In this document: positions 19,066 to 28,294 of the stretch, piece by piece
How positions within the stretch are numbered: position 1 is the first letter of the stretch
Layout: each line of letters opens with the position of its first letter
Source of the DNA: Photobacterium piscicola
Lineage (GTDB): Bacteria > Pseudomonadota > Gammaproteobacteria > Enterobacterales > Vibrionaceae
Direction: 5' to 3'
Length of the DNA: 64,000 nucleotides
Assembly (NCBI RefSeq): GCF_900166965.1
Contig: NZ_FUZI01000001.1
Span: forward strand, 1,178,001 to 1,242,000
Notes under the pieces: generated by a model
Told to the model about the DNA's origin: nothing
Databases searched by the model: none
Seen by the model: only the letters and a program-made list of their open reading frames with translations
Position numbers and translations under genes: made by a program

Positions 19066-19530
19066 ACAGCCCTCTAAAAACCAATTGCACATACCACTTC
19101 AGCATACAACCTTGCTGCATAGGAATGCGATATAGACTAGCTAATTCAAATAAGGGATGTAAAGCAAATTCGTAACATGTTAACACAATGTTCTTTTTAT
19201 TGAATTAATGTCACATTTTTAATGAGAGACTCTGTTGTTTATTAAATTACGTCTATATTTATATGCCTTTAAATATAAAATAATAAAAGTAATATTAGAT
19301 ATTATCCTAAATAATTTAACCACCAATAAATAACAAAACAAACTGATGCATATACTTGATTTTTAAAATAAAAATAACATTTAAAAATCAAAAGAATAGA
19401 AACAAAATCTCGAACAAAAAACAACCATCACATTAAAAAAATAAGAATTTCTTTTTATATACGTTCATCTACAAAAGAATTATCTTTCCAAAAAAATATT
19501 GAATTTATTACAAAAAATACCATCACGCTC
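19066..19530. other. Gene-free lux upstream region, very AT-rich
   Basis: This stretch holds no convincing reading frame. It should contain the lux promoter. It includes a candidate CRP site (19197-19218) and a perfect 10-bp AT-only inverted repeat GATTTTTAAA / TTTAAAAATC (19358-19389). The divergent lumP gene present in several relatives is not here in any frame, and no palindromic lux box (ACCTGTAGGATCGTACAGGT type) was seen. Confidence 0.6.
19197..19218 (-). promoter_or_regulatory. Candidate CRP site upstream of luxC
   Basis: Read on the operon strand, AAATGTGA-CATTAA-TTCAATAA has a perfect left arm and a three-of-five right arm compared with TGTGA-N6-TCACA. It lies about 130 bp before the luxC start. 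CRP control of lux genes is known in Aliivibrio; here it is inferred only from the motif. Confidence 0.4.
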
Positions 19531-20056
19531 GTAAATGGCATTGATAATCATACTCTTAGGTTAATGACGGCATTAGTTATCCTTATCTTCTTTACACTTT
19601 ATGCAGCCGCAGGCTTTGTGAGTGGTGCTTTCTTAATTCAAACCTTATTCCATATTCCTTATATATAAGCAGTATGGATCGGTGCAATATTTTTTGATGT
19701 AAAAGGCATAAGTGTTGCTCGAAAAATTTGTATGAGTTGGATGGTGGTTTCTTTAGTCGGTGCATTTGCCGTCGGTATTACTGGCGCAATGTATTACTCA
19801 GGTGTACATCATAACTTCAATAACGAAATGATCTTTTTGGAACTTGCCAAAGGCTTATTCCCAAGGTGGATTGCAGCTCATTCAGCATGATCAAATTCAA
19901 CTCTCTTTAGCTTATACGAAATTATTCCAGCTTTCTTAATTAGCATCTATTGCGTTAGTTGTGGTGAGTTTAAAAGGTGAAAAACCCAATGAAACGACTT
20001 TACGTCATTTTGATGAGGTTAATAAACACGGCCAAAACCTGCCTCTACAACAGTAG
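19531..20056 (+). pseudogene. putP: Decayed sodium/proline symporter gene (putP-like)
   Basis: One frame reads HTLRLMTALVILIFFTLYAA and AGFVSGAFLIQTLF, the transmembrane-3/4 region of PutP. A TAA stop follows at 19666. The frame then jumps to ISVARKICMSWMVVSLVGAF, a later helix, so part of the middle is missing. After RWIAAHS a TGA occurs at 19888. LYEIIPAFLI and, one frameshift later, LASIALVVVSLKGEKPNETT through HFDEVN complete a PutP-like C-terminus ending at TAG 20054. There are at least two internal deletions, two stops and a frameshift, and the N-terminus is lost. It abuts the lux promoter region and may mark the edge of a lux insertion or deletion. Confidence 0.85.
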
Positions 20057-20084
20057 CAAAAATCGGTCACCGTTACCGATAAAC

Positions 20085-20132
20085 AAAACCCGCATGATAC
20101 TCTTATCATAAGAGAATCAGTGCGGGTTTTTT
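20085..20132. terminator. Terminator after the putP relic, shared with the convergent small gene
   Basis: A long imperfect hairpin with outer stem AAAACCCGCA / TGCGGGTTTT and inner stem CTCTTATCATAAGAG ends in TTTTTT. It separates the putP relic from the convergent gene at 20157. Confidence 0.85.
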
Positions 20133-20156
20133 ATCATCAGTCATTATTTATAACGA

Positions 20157-20528
20157 TTAAATTTCTTTCATCGCTGAAACGACTGATGGATCATTAATCA
20201 AGTTAAATAATAGGCTTTTAGCCGCTGTTCTCTGCGCATCAGACAACACTTTCTTTGGATTTTCTCGCGATTGAATCAGAATATTTGTAATGAATTTGCT
20301 GTTTGTGCCAGACAACTCATAAACAAAACGTAGCGTATCAAGCAATTCAGCCTGCGGTAAACTATAAACAGCCATTTCACAGCTAAGACCATCCATCGCA
20401 AGGAAGTTATTCACTACCGCCTTACGCTCAGCCTTAAATATTTCTTTTGCTTTAAACCCATCAATAAGTGCTTGCACTCTTTCAGCGATAGCAACAGGTA
20501 CTTCCATTGTTTTAGTTTCATAAGTCAT
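20157..20528 (-). CDS. Conserved-looking hypothetical protein, 123 aa
   Basis: I do not recognise this protein. It is soluble and mostly helical by composition, with no signal peptide or membrane segment. It contains the segments VAIAERVQALIDGFKAKEIF and VLSDAQRTAAKSLLFNLI. The start ATG 20528 lies after a good GGGGAAG ribosome site, so it is likely a real gene. It has a single gene context between the putP relic and the first cold-shock gene. Confidence 0.65.
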   Translation of the reverse strand: MTYETKTMEVPVAIAERVQALIDGFKAKEIFKAERKAVVNNFLAMDGLSCEMAVYSLPQAELLDTLRFVYELSGTNSKFITNILIQSRENPKKVLSDAQRTAAKSLLFNLINDPSVVSAMKEI

Positions 20529-20739
20529 TATTGCTTCCCCTGTTTGTGTTCAGTTCTTTTATTAATATACTATTTGTATATCCCATAAGCACGAACGATT
20601 ATGAATACTCCAAATCATAGTGTCATATTAGGCTTTGTTCTAAAAACTAACACACAAAATCAATCAATAATTGATACAAACAGCCATTGTTTTAATATTT
20701 TGTGATTAAGTTTTTTTAAAAAAAGACAAAAAGATGTGT

Positions 20740-20950
20740 ACATCAGCAACACAGCTGCTATTATCCGTCTCGCTCTGTTGTTTAAGAGTTATTAAATGCA
20801 ACACCAAGTAACAGTTAAACTAAAAGCTACAGTGACGTTTTCGTTTTGTATCTCTGTGTTTCCCTTGTATTGGCAGTAACATTAATAATTTAACCACGTA
20901 GCACATCGCATTTTAGCGGTTAATTAATCTCAACTAATAAGGGACATCTC
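20740..20950 (+). promoter_or_regulatory. Long cold-shock mRNA leader of the first csp gene
   Basis: The ~200 bases before the start codon are closely matched by the leader of the second csp gene (33435-33649). Shared blocks include TTATTAAATGCAACACCAAG, TTGGCAGTAACATTAATAAT and CATCGCATTTTAGCGGTTAA. Conservation of untranslated sequence at this level points to an RNA element like the temperature-responsive cspA leader. The exact 5' end is not determined. The bases from 20529 to 20740 hold no other recognisable feature. Confidence 0.75.
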
Positions 20951-21163
20951 ATGTCTAACAAAACAACTGGTCTAGTAAAATGGTTTAACGAAGAGAAAGG
21001 TTTTGGTTTCATTACTCAAGACAACGGCGGCGCTGACGTATTCGTTCACTTCCGTGCTATCGCTTCTGAAGGTTTCAAAACTCTTGCTGAAGGCCAAAAA
21101 GTGTCTTTTGAAGTAGAGCAAGGCCAAAAAGGTCTTCAAGCTGCAAACGTTGTAGCTCTATAA
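20951..21163 (+). CDS. cspA: CspA-family cold-shock protein, copy 1
   Basis: A 70-residue single-stranded nucleic-acid-binding OB-fold protein, an RNA chaperone. RNP1 (KGFGFIT) and RNP2 (VFVHFRAI) are intact. The protein differs from the second copy at 33650 by two residues only (SNKTTG against SNTSTG). It has a strong AAGGG ribosome site and a long leader before it. Regulation is probably by the leader RNA and cold-dependent mRNA stability, by analogy with E. coli cspA. Confidence 0.95.
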
Positions 21164-21183
21164 TTTATCTTTTTTGATAAATG

Positions 21184-21215
21184 AAAAAAATGCTGGCTAA
21201 GGCCGGCATTTTTTA
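21184..21215 (+). terminator. Terminator of csp copy 1
   Basis: ATGCTGGC-TAAG-GCCGGCAT forms an 8-bp stem with one G-U pair, followed by TTTTTT. The same hairpin, with two base changes, ends csp copy 2. Confidence 0.9.
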
Positions 21216-21312
21216 TGCCTGTTATTTGGCATTTATAAAAAGAAAAAGCCAACAATTCTCTCGTCGGCTTCAATATGTATTATTTACAGCACATCATCGT
21301 TCACATCACGAA

Positions 21313-23688
21313 CTATCGGCGCAGGGAATTAAGTTTACTTTGGACTAAACCAAAGACAGTATTTGATGGATAAAAACCGTGTTCAGCTTCAACACCTACA
21401 GCATTACCTGTAAATATTTCAATCGCTTGTGAAACATGATTAATCGCCCAAATAGTAAACTCACCTTTTTCAACTGCGTCAACAATATCTTTACGTAACA
21501 TTAAATTATGTACATTTGACTCAGGAATAATCACCCCTTGTCCTGGCGTTCTCCCTTTAATGCCACACACATCAAAAAAGCCTTCAATTTTCTGATTCAC
21601 ACCACCGATTGGCTGAGCTTCACCAAACTGATTCATTGAACCTGTGATCGCGATATCTTGCCGTAATGGTAATCCAGAAAAAGCAGAGACTATCGCACAC
21701 ACTTCCGCCATGGATGCACTATCACCATCAACACCACCATAGGATTGCTCAAAGGTCAGATGGGTGGTTAATGGTATCTTAGCTGTTTTACCAAACACGG
21801 ACGCTAAGTACGCCGATAAAATCATCACCCCTTTTGAGTGGATATTACCGCCTAATTCAGCACTGCGTTCAATATCAAACACTTCACCACTACCATAAGC
21901 CGTTGTCGCGGTAATACGACTCGGTGCGCCAAACTGATAATCAGAGGTCGCAATCACCGATAGCGCATTTACTTGCCCCACCGCATGTGAGTGAACATCT
22001 AACAAAGTAGTTCCGGTTACGAAACTTTGCATCACATGATCTTTTAAACGACTAACACGCAATTCTTGATTGAGCATCGCTTGTTCAACATGACTGCTGC
22101 GAATCATAGTGGCATTAGATGCTCGCGCAACGTAATTTGTTTCACGTAATAAATTCGCAATATCAGCCGAGTGTAACGATAGCTTATTTTGATCATCTGC
22201 TTGGCGCGAACTGTATTCAATGATGCGCGCAATGGCTTTACGATCACAATGCAGCATATCGTTATCATGCACAATGCTGGCAATGAAACGTGCATAATGC
22301 TCTTCTGAAGTATCATTACGCGGCATATCATCTTCAAAATCAGCGGTTACACGAAATAGTTCTTTAAACTCAGGATCATAATGTTGTAATAGTTGATAAG
22401 TTTGATAATCACCAAACAGAATAATTTTCACATTCAGTGGAATCGCTTCTGGTTCTAGTGAAATGGTGCCAGACAGTGTCACCTCACGTTCAAGTGAGCT
22501 TAAATTTAGCTTTTGTGCGCGTAAAGCACGTTTAAGCCCATCCCAAACATACGGCCGCTCTAGCACTTTCACCGCATCCATCATCAACACGCCACCATTG
22601 GCACGATGAAGACTACCTGCTCGAATTAATGAAAAATCGGTGAAGACAGTACCTTTATAAGTGGCGTTTTCAACATAGCCAAAGATAGAATGATAACTGG
22701 GGCTCTCTTCAACCTCGATTGGAAATTTACGGGTATCAGATTGATGTACCAACACATTAACTTGATAACGGCGTGGCATTTTTTTATCTAATGAGGCATA
22801 AGCGAGTGCCACTTGCTCTTCATTTTCTTCTAAGAAAATATCAATGTTATCTAAGATATCTGCATACATATCAGCTAAATATGCTTTTACATCGACAACT
22901 TTTTTATATTTGAGCTGCAAATCTTTAATGCAATGACCCACAACTTCTTGAGCAATATTTTCATCCAGCTTTTGCTGTTTATCTGAATATTGTTCTTCCC
23001 ATTCAGTCAGTTTTCGCACAATGCCACGTAGCTCAACTTCTAAATCATTAATGGTATTTTCAAACGTTTGCTGGTCATCAGCCGATAATGCCGCAAAGCT
23101 ATCTTCGCTATGGGGCTCTTTACCGTTCATCGCCACTAATTGATAATCACCTTGGGTTGTGATTGAAACGCTAATACCGCGTTCTTCTGCACTTTTCGTT
23201 AATGATTTTAAGGTGGTCTCTTGTTTTGAAGCTAATTCTGATTTTAATTTTTCAGCACGCGAATAATAAAGTTCATTATCAAACGCTAAAGGAAACGCTT
23301 TGACTAACCGCTTCATTAAGCTTTCAATGTCTTTTTTAAAGCTACACCCTTCCCCTGCGGGTAGTTTTAGCACTTTCGGGCAACGTGTATCGCCAAAATT
23401 AGACACATAACACCAATCATACAGTGCATGGCTATTACCATTTGGCTCATGTCGATTTAGATAACGCATCACCATGGTACGCTTACCTAAACCATTACGA
23501 CCAATGGCATAAATATTGTAGCCTTTCTCTTTTATCGACATCGCGAATTCAACAGCATGTTGAGCGCGTTCTTGTCCTACTATTTCATCTAATGGTGTAA
23601 GGTGCTTGGTTGACTTACACGCATCACTCAATCCGTTTAGGGCTGCAACTCGATACAGCTTGTCACTGGTTAGAGGCGCTAAAGGCAT
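21313..23688 (-). CDS. Lon-family ATP-dependent protease with AAA_32-type ATPase
   Basis: A 791-residue cytoplasmic protein. The N-terminal ATPase part has the Walker A sequence GRNGLGKRT near residue 63. A helical insert follows (about 120-300). GGVLMMDAVKVLERPYVWDGLKRAL is the Walker B region. The C-terminal Lon protease domain contains GGVDGDSASMAEVCAIVSAF with the catalytic Ser, and GGVNQKIEGFFDVC with the catalytic Lys. It is longer than E. coli YcbZ and resembles the LonB/AAA_32 proteases of vibrios. ATG 23688 follows AGAGGG. It converges with csp copy 1. Confidence 0.88.
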   Translation of the reverse strand: MPLAPLTSDKLYRVAALNGLSDACKSTKHLTPLDEIVGQERAQHAVEFAMSIKEKGYNIYAIGRNGLGKRTMVMRYLNRHEPNGNSHALYDWCYVSNFGDTRCPKVLKLPAGEGCSFKKDIESLMKRLVKAFPLAFDNELYYSRAEKLKSELASKQETTLKSLTKSAEERGISVSITTQGDYQLVAMNGKEPHSEDSFAALSADDQQTFENTINDLEVELRGIVRKLTEWEEQYSDKQQKLDENIAQEVVGHCIKDLQLKYKKVVDVKAYLADMYADILDNIDIFLEENEEQVALAYASLDKKMPRRYQVNVLVHQSDTRKFPIEVEESPSYHSIFGYVENATYKGTVFTDFSLIRAGSLHRANGGVLMMDAVKVLERPYVWDGLKRALRAQKLNLSSLEREVTLSGTISLEPEAIPLNVKIILFGDYQTYQLLQHYDPEFKELFRVTADFEDDMPRNDTSEEHYARFIASIVHDNDMLHCDRKAIARIIEYSSRQADDQNKLSLHSADIANLLRETNYVARASNATMIRSSHVEQAMLNQELRVSRLKDHVMQSFVTGTTLLDVHSHAVGQVNALSVIATSDYQFGAPSRITATTAYGSGEVFDIERSAELGGNIHSKGVMILSAYLASVFGKTAKIPLTTHLTFEQSYGGVDGDSASMAEVCAIVSAFSGLPLRQDIAITGSMNQFGEAQPIGGVNQKIEGFFDVCGIKGRTPGQGVIIPESNVHNLMLRKDIVDAVEKGEFTIWAINHVSQAIEIFTGNAVGVEAEHGFYPSNTVFGLVQSKLNSLRR

Positions 23689-23814
23689 AATCGATCCCTC
23701 TCATTTATGACACTTATTCTAAGTTTACGCACAAATAACTGACTATTAGGTGATAGAGACTATATTTAGTGCGAAAGATCTCACTATTACACTGATTTTG
23801 CTTTAATTTTAACC

Positions 23815-23873
23815 AAAAAAAAGCCCAATCCAATATTTGTATTACTACAAATACCACATTGAGCTTATTTTTT
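23815..23873 (-). terminator. Terminator of the QueD-like gene
   Basis: Nested inverted repeats (AAGC..CAAT..ATTTGTA / TACAAAT..ATTG..GCTT) with A-runs to the left give a hairpin followed by U-residues on the minus strand, just after the gene that ends at 23909. Confidence 0.7.
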
Positions 23874-23908
23874 ATGCTTTATATCAACTACATGATCAAA
23901 AGAGACCT

Positions 23909-24787
23909 TTAGCCTATGCTTGCCATCGCACCTTTACCTACACCTTCGTAAGCAAAAACATCCAAACGATCAGTTGCCGTTAATTGTGGCTTAATTTGCT
24001 CTGCAATGTAGCTAGCAAGTAACTCAACGGTGGTGTCTGTGGCTAAAATTTCCGTCACTGATTTAGCAATCGCTAATTCAAATTCCCCTTGCGGCGCGGT
24101 ATAACGAAAACCGTAATGGGTATCGTCATTAATATTAACAGCACTGCTTAGCGTTAATTCGCTAACACTGATCACATCTTCTTGTGACCCTAAATAGATA
24201 TCATGCCAGCGTTGCGCCCATTGCTGTTCTAATTCAGCATTGCGTTGACCATTAACCACTAACTCGACAGGTGAGCGGTGACCGTGAGCAATGCGTTGAC
24301 AATTACCATCATGTTTTTTTAAGCCGTGGCTGTAATGATAAAACGCGCCGTCAATCTTTTCGTGACGTAAGGTTATTTCTAATCCTTGCACATTACTAGG
24401 TAAATGACCCAACAATAATTGCTGTACATACTCAGTCACACTTTCAATAGTGATTGCATCTGTATCAATAAAGCAAAAAGCTTGCTCAGGACTATGCAGA
24501 TGAATAGCGTGCTGATCACTGACTAAATCAACCGTCATATAATCCGCTTTCGTTGCTGCGGCCTGAATAGCGGCAGAGGCTGAAGGGATCAATAATCGGT
24601 GATCAACATACTGATCAACAAGTTGCTTAATTTGTTTTTTTACGCGACTGAAATCAAGCACCATGCTCATTTCATTCAACTCACCCGACATCACCACATC
24701 AAGGATCCAGCTTTCACCCACCATTCCCCGTTGTGGACATAAGTAAGATGCGTCAATTACAGTGAGGTCTCTAACGAATAGCTTCAA
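23909..24787 (-). CDS. Two-domain 6-carboxytetrahydropterin-synthase-like protein
   Basis: Two QueD/PTPS-type domains lie in tandem. The C-terminal half keeps the family's key residues: YHYSHGLKKHDGNCQRIAHGH gives the early His, the catalytic-type Cys and the HGH zinc pair. The N-terminal half (DASYLCPQRGMVGESWILDV) keeps the fold pattern but has lost the histidines. QueD makes 6-carboxytetrahydropterin for queuosine; whether this double form does so is unknown. The likely start is TTG 24787, eight bases after AAAGGA, giving MKLFVRDLTVIDASYL, although ATG 24835 is in frame upstream. It stands alone, with no queuosine genes nearby. Confidence 0.75.
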   Translation of the reverse strand: MKLFVRDLTVIDASYLCPQRGMVGESWILDVVMSGELNEMSMVLDFSRVKKQIKQLVDQYVDHRLLIPSASAAIQAAATKADYMTVDLVSDQHAIHLHSPEQAFCFIDTDAITIESVTEYVQQLLLGHLPSNVQGLEITLRHEKIDGAFYHYSHGLKKHDGNCQRIAHGHRSPVELVVNGQRNAELEQQWAQRWHDIYLGSQEDVISVSELTLSSAVNINDDTHYGFRYTAPQGEFELAIAKSVTEILATDTTVELLASYIAEQIKPQLTATDRLDVFAYEGVGKGAMASIG

Positions 24788-24958
24788 GGTGAAGTCCTTT
24801 ATTGATAATGGTTGTCGTTTACTAGGGGAATGCATTATACGCGGCTCAACGAGTGAGTAAACCTTCAGTTTTCTTACCCTTTAATAAAATGTCCCAGTAC
24901 AGTGATAACACCCTTATATTGTCGTGATAGCCACACTGGAACATCAACAAGCCATGCT

Positions 24959-25645
24959 TTAGAAGCGATAATTTAATGAAGCATAACCTGTTAGCACACT
25001 TTTTATTTGTGACGCGGCTTTATTAGATGACCATGGTTTAATATCTTCACCTTGAGTCGCGGTATTACGCATCCCCATTTCGGCTGAAATATGATTTGAA
25101 ATTCGCCAAGCCACACCCGCTTGAACACCAAGCACCTGCCCAGATTGACTATGCGAGCCATAATTTTGGCCTTTAAGATCTGCGGTCATGTACCCTAAAT
25201 GCGCACCGATAAATGGATTAATCGCCTTGCCTGCACGGAAAAAATAATCGGCATTTAAAAGGTGTAATGTCACATCAGTTTCAATTGCCTTAGCACCCTC
25301 AAAATCAGATTGAGTACTCATTTTTTGCCAACTGTAATAAATACGGCCAGAGCCACCCGCGGTATAAAAACCAAGATCGACACCAATAAATCCAGCGGCA
25401 TCAGGTGCTGAAAAACGATTGATCAGCGTAGTGTTATTACCATTAACACTACCCGCAGTCATGCTGATATCACTGCTACCGCCAGTTAAACCAACAAAGT
25501 AATGAGTGCTATCATCAAATTTAACTAACGGGATCGTCGAATTATTATCAGTAACAGGTTGTAATACAAAAGGTTCAGCAGCTTGAGCTGAAGTTGATAA
25601 TAATAGCGAGGTGAACGCACTAATAATAAGTGTTTTATTGTTCAT
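24959..25645 (-). CDS. Outer-membrane beta-barrel protein (OmpW/OmpA-like porin family)
   Basis: A clear signal peptide (MNNKTLIISAFTSLLLSTSAQA) is followed by ~205 residues of alternating aromatic and polar strands. The protein ends in YASLNYRF, with the C-terminal Phe needed for BAM insertion. GAHLGYMTADLKG and VQAGVAWRISNHISAEMGMR are typical small eight-strand barrel strands. No OmpA peptidoglycan domain follows. Function is unknown. It is divergent from the dipeptidase gene, with 274 bp between. Confidence 0.75.
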   Translation of the reverse strand: MNNKTLIISAFTSLLLSTSAQAAEPFVLQPVTDNNSTIPLVKFDDSTHYFVGLTGGSSDISMTAGSVNGNNTTLINRFSAPDAAGFIGVDLGFYTAGGSGRIYYSWQKMSTQSDFEGAKAIETDVTLHLLNADYFFRAGKAINPFIGAHLGYMTADLKGQNYGSHSQSGQVLGVQAGVAWRISNHISAEMGMRNTATQGEDIKPWSSNKAASQIKSVLTGYASLNYRF

Positions 25646-25851
25646 GACTTAGCTTTGTCCTCTTATTGTTATAGTAATGACATTATATCAATGATATTTA
25701 ATGTAAATTTTCATTTTTATCATACCTGAATAATTGATCAATCCCGAGTAATAACATCACAACTAATACCCATAAATACTCTTACATTTATATTGCTAAC
25801 ACTTGAATAGGTTATAAAACTGAAAAATAATTATACCAATTAGAGACATTT

Positions 25852-25873
25852 AAAAGTGATATTCATCACAAAA
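25852..25873 (+). promoter_or_regulatory. Strong candidate CRP site upstream of the dipeptidase gene
   Basis: AGTGA-TATTCA-TCACA matches TGTGA-N6-TCACA at nine of ten arm positions and has A-rich flanks. It is 46 bp before the dipeptidase start and could serve that gene or the divergent outer-membrane gene. Confidence 0.55.
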
Positions 25874-25919
25874 TAAAGACAACTTTCCCCGTATAACAGA
25901 TCAATTACCCACTTAACTA

Positions 25920-27410
25920 ATGAATAAAATGAAAAAAATACCGTTTTTAGCATCAGCGATAACCACAGCATTGACCGCTGTTATCGCGTTTCCAGCAAGT
26001 GCTTGTACAACTATTCTTGTCGGTAACCAAGCCACAACTGATGGTTCTTACATTATTGCTCGTAATGAAGATTACCAAGCCACTAACGCTAAGCACTTTG
26101 TTTTCCATCCAGCAGAAAAAATGCAACAAGCTGACTTCCATGGTAATGCCAACAACTTTAGCTACCCAGCAGCTAAAAATGCATTGCAATACACCTCAAT
26201 GTCAGACTTTGACACCAATAATAAGAGTATGGGCGAAGTTGGTTTTAACTCAGCAGGTGCCGGTCTTTCAGCAACAGAGACCATTTATAATGGCGTTAAA
26301 GCACTAAAAGCTGACCCATATATTACTCAAACAGGGATTGGTGAAGATGCCATTGAAAATGTGATTTTACCCCGTATTCACTCTGCAAAAGAAGGCGTAG
26401 AGTTACTTGGTAAAATCATTGAAACTCAAGGTGCAGCAGAAGGCTTTGGTGTGGCATTTGTTGATAATACGGGTATTTGGTATTTGGAAACGGGCAGTGG
26501 TCACCAATGGATGGCTGAAAAAATTCCAGCTGATAAGTATTTTGTATCCGCTAACCAAGGCCGTTTAAGTACCTATTTACCAAATAACCCTAATTACATG
26601 GCATCGCCAACATTAGTCAGCTTTGCCGAGCAACATGGTTTATACAAATCAGAAGCAGGCAAACCTTTCAACTTCCATGCTGCTTACTCACAAGACACAC
26701 CTAACGATGTAACATATAACTATCCACGAGTGTGGACTTTGCAGCATATGTACACTCAAGGATTAACCACCAAGATCGACCAAGGTACTACTTTCCCTGT
26801 ATTTCTAAAACCAACCAAGAAACTCAGTGTTGCCGATGTTGAACAAGGCTTGCGTAATCATTACCAAGGAACATCTCACGACCCATACTCAACCCAAAAC
26901 CCTAAAGAAGCTTACCGTCCAATTTCGGTATTCCGTACTCAAGAGTCACACGTATTACAAGTACGTCCAAATTTACCGACTGCTATTGGTGATGTGGCAT
27001 ACATCTCGTATGGCATGACAGCACTTGGCGTTTACTTACCTTATTACCAAGGCATGACAGAAGTGCCTCATGCATTAACTATTGGTACAAATAAAGCCGA
27101 TAGTGCTTCTGCTAACTGGGCTTTCCGTAAACTACAAACACTTGCGATGACGAACTGGAAAGTATTCTCTCCAATCGTACAAACCGCTTATCATAAGTTT
27201 GAAGTACAAACAGCATCAAAACAGCGTGAACTTGAGAAGAATTACCTTAAAATTTACAAGCGCCAGCCTAAAAAAGCACAAGCGTTAATCAATGATTTTG
27301 AGAAAACAACGGTTGCTGATGCATTAGCCTTAACCGAACAATTAACTAATACATTATTTACTCAAATGACCTACACCACCGATATGACATACCATTTCGA
27401 AGGTGCGTAA
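25920..27410 (+). CDS. Secreted C69-family dipeptidase
   Basis: An N-terminal signal peptide ends at SACTTILVG, placing the conserved Cys near position 29 at the start of the mature enzyme. This is the N-terminal-nucleophile arrangement of peptidase family C69 (PepD/U34). The following DGSYIIARNEDY and GFNSAGAGLSATETIY motifs, and the 496-residue length, agree. The C-terminal half (DVAYISYGMTALGVYLPYY) is also typical. It probably degrades peptides in the periplasm or outside. A candidate CRP site and no good ribosome site precede ATG 25920; ATG 25929 is an alternative start. Confidence 0.92.
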   Translation: MNKMKKIPFLASAITTALTAVIAFPASACTTILVGNQATTDGSYIIARNEDYQATNAKHFVFHPAEKMQQADFHGNANNFSYPAAKNALQYTSMSDFDTNNKSMGEVGFNSAGAGLSATETIYNGVKALKADPYITQTGIGEDAIENVILPRIHSAKEGVELLGKIIETQGAAEGFGVAFVDNTGIWYLETGSGHQWMAEKIPADKYFVSANQGRLSTYLPNNPNYMASPTLVSFAEQHGLYKSEAGKPFNFHAAYSQDTPNDVTYNYPRVWTLQHMYTQGLTTKIDQGTTFPVFLKPTKKLSVADVEQGLRNHYQGTSHDPYSTQNPKEAYRPISVFRTQESHVLQVRPNLPTAIGDVAYISYGMTALGVYLPYYQGMTEVPHALTIGTNKADSASANWAFRKLQTLAMTNWKVFSPIVQTAYHKFEVQTASKQRELEKNYLKIYKRQPKKAQALINDFEKTTVADALALTEQLTNTLFTQMTYTTDMTYHFEGA

Positions 27411-27456
27411 TCATTAATGATAGCGTTAATTAACCAACATTAAGCGTCGCTTTATA

Positions 27457-27490
27457 ACAAGAAGATCACTCAGAGATCTTCTTGTTTTTT
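27457..27490. terminator. Terminator after the dipeptidase gene
   Basis: A perfect stem (ACAAGAAGATC / GATCTTCTTGT) with loop ACTCAGA is followed by TTTTT. Confidence 0.9.
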
Positions 27491-27492
27491 AT

Positions 27493-27768
27493 CTATCGTT
27501 CTGCTTCGTTGGTCACGAGGGGGGTTAATATTCGTTTCATACCATAATAAACGGCAATCATTGGTAATAGTAAAATAACAATCGCGATCCCATAGCTGAT
27601 ACCAGCTGGCACCCCCATTCCCCAACCTAATGTAAATGCTATTCCACCAATAGCATCCTTTATTGTATCTATAAATGAGTATTGGCTAATAAGCAAAGGT
27701 AGCCATGGTAAAATCAAGATACCAACGCCAATACTCACTATTTTTATTTTAATACCTTGTTTTAACAT
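27493..27768 (-). CDS. Small two-span membrane protein, 91 aa
   Basis: Two hydrophobic stretches (IVSIGVGILILPWLPLLI and ISYGIAIVILLLPMIAVYYG) flank a short amphipathic segment. I do not recognise the family. A GTG six bases upstream is in frame but overlaps the GAGG ribosome site, so ATG 27768 is preferred. It converges with the dipeptidase gene and shares its terminator region. Confidence 0.6.
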   Translation of the reverse strand: MLKQGIKIKIVSIGVGILILPWLPLLISQYSFIDTIKDAIGGIAFTLGWGMGVPAGISYGIAIVILLLPMIAVYYGMKRILTPLVTNEAER

Positions 27769-28043
27769 ATGCACCTCACATTTGAACGGTGTTTTATTGT
27801 TAATTAAAAAACACCATTAAGTAACAATATTTCAAGTCACATTATTATTTCAAAATAATTAACTGACTTAGTGCTTAATTATTACAATTGAGTAAAAGTA
27901 ATTTAAGTATTCATCCAATTATCATTGATTCAATATTGATTATAATCAGTGCCACATAACAGCAATACCGTTGCTGTTATTCAATCGACTTTCCTGTGTA
28001 TTTCTACTTGCTTATCAGCAAATATTTCCCATTGGAGGGCACA

Positions 28044-28283
28044 ATGAATCAACAACGCGCAGAGAATCTTTATTATTATCTTAGAGAACAAAATACACCA
28101 CAAAAAGAAATGAATGTGGTGATCAAACAACTTATTGAAAATTATAACATTAACTTATATCCACTCGATCGTCGTTACCGTGCACGTATCGGTTATTCCC
28201 CTAATCGTTATGACATTAATAGCTATGGTACCGCAGGATCACGCACTATGAATCAAACTCGTGGCATGCAAAAAACACAATAA
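28044..28283 (+). CDS. Small hypothetical protein, 79 aa
   Basis: ATG 28044 follows a good TTGGAGG ribosome site; the open frame extends upstream, but the residues before it have no ribosome site. The product is polar, with Tyr- and Arg-rich segments (NLYYYLREQ, YPLDRRYRARIGYSPNRYD) and no signal or membrane helix. I do not recognise a family. A terminator follows directly, so it is a single-gene unit. Confidence 0.65.
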   Translation: MNQQRAENLYYYLREQNTPQKEMNVVIKQLIENYNINLYPLDRRYRARIGYSPNRYDINSYGTAGSRTMNQTRGMQKTQ

Positions 28284-28294
28284 AAAATCATAAA

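Noticed and set aside
19066..19530. lumP/lumQ or a lux box upstream of luxC
   Set aside because: Both strands were read in all frames; no lumazine-protein motifs and no 20-bp lux palindrome were found.
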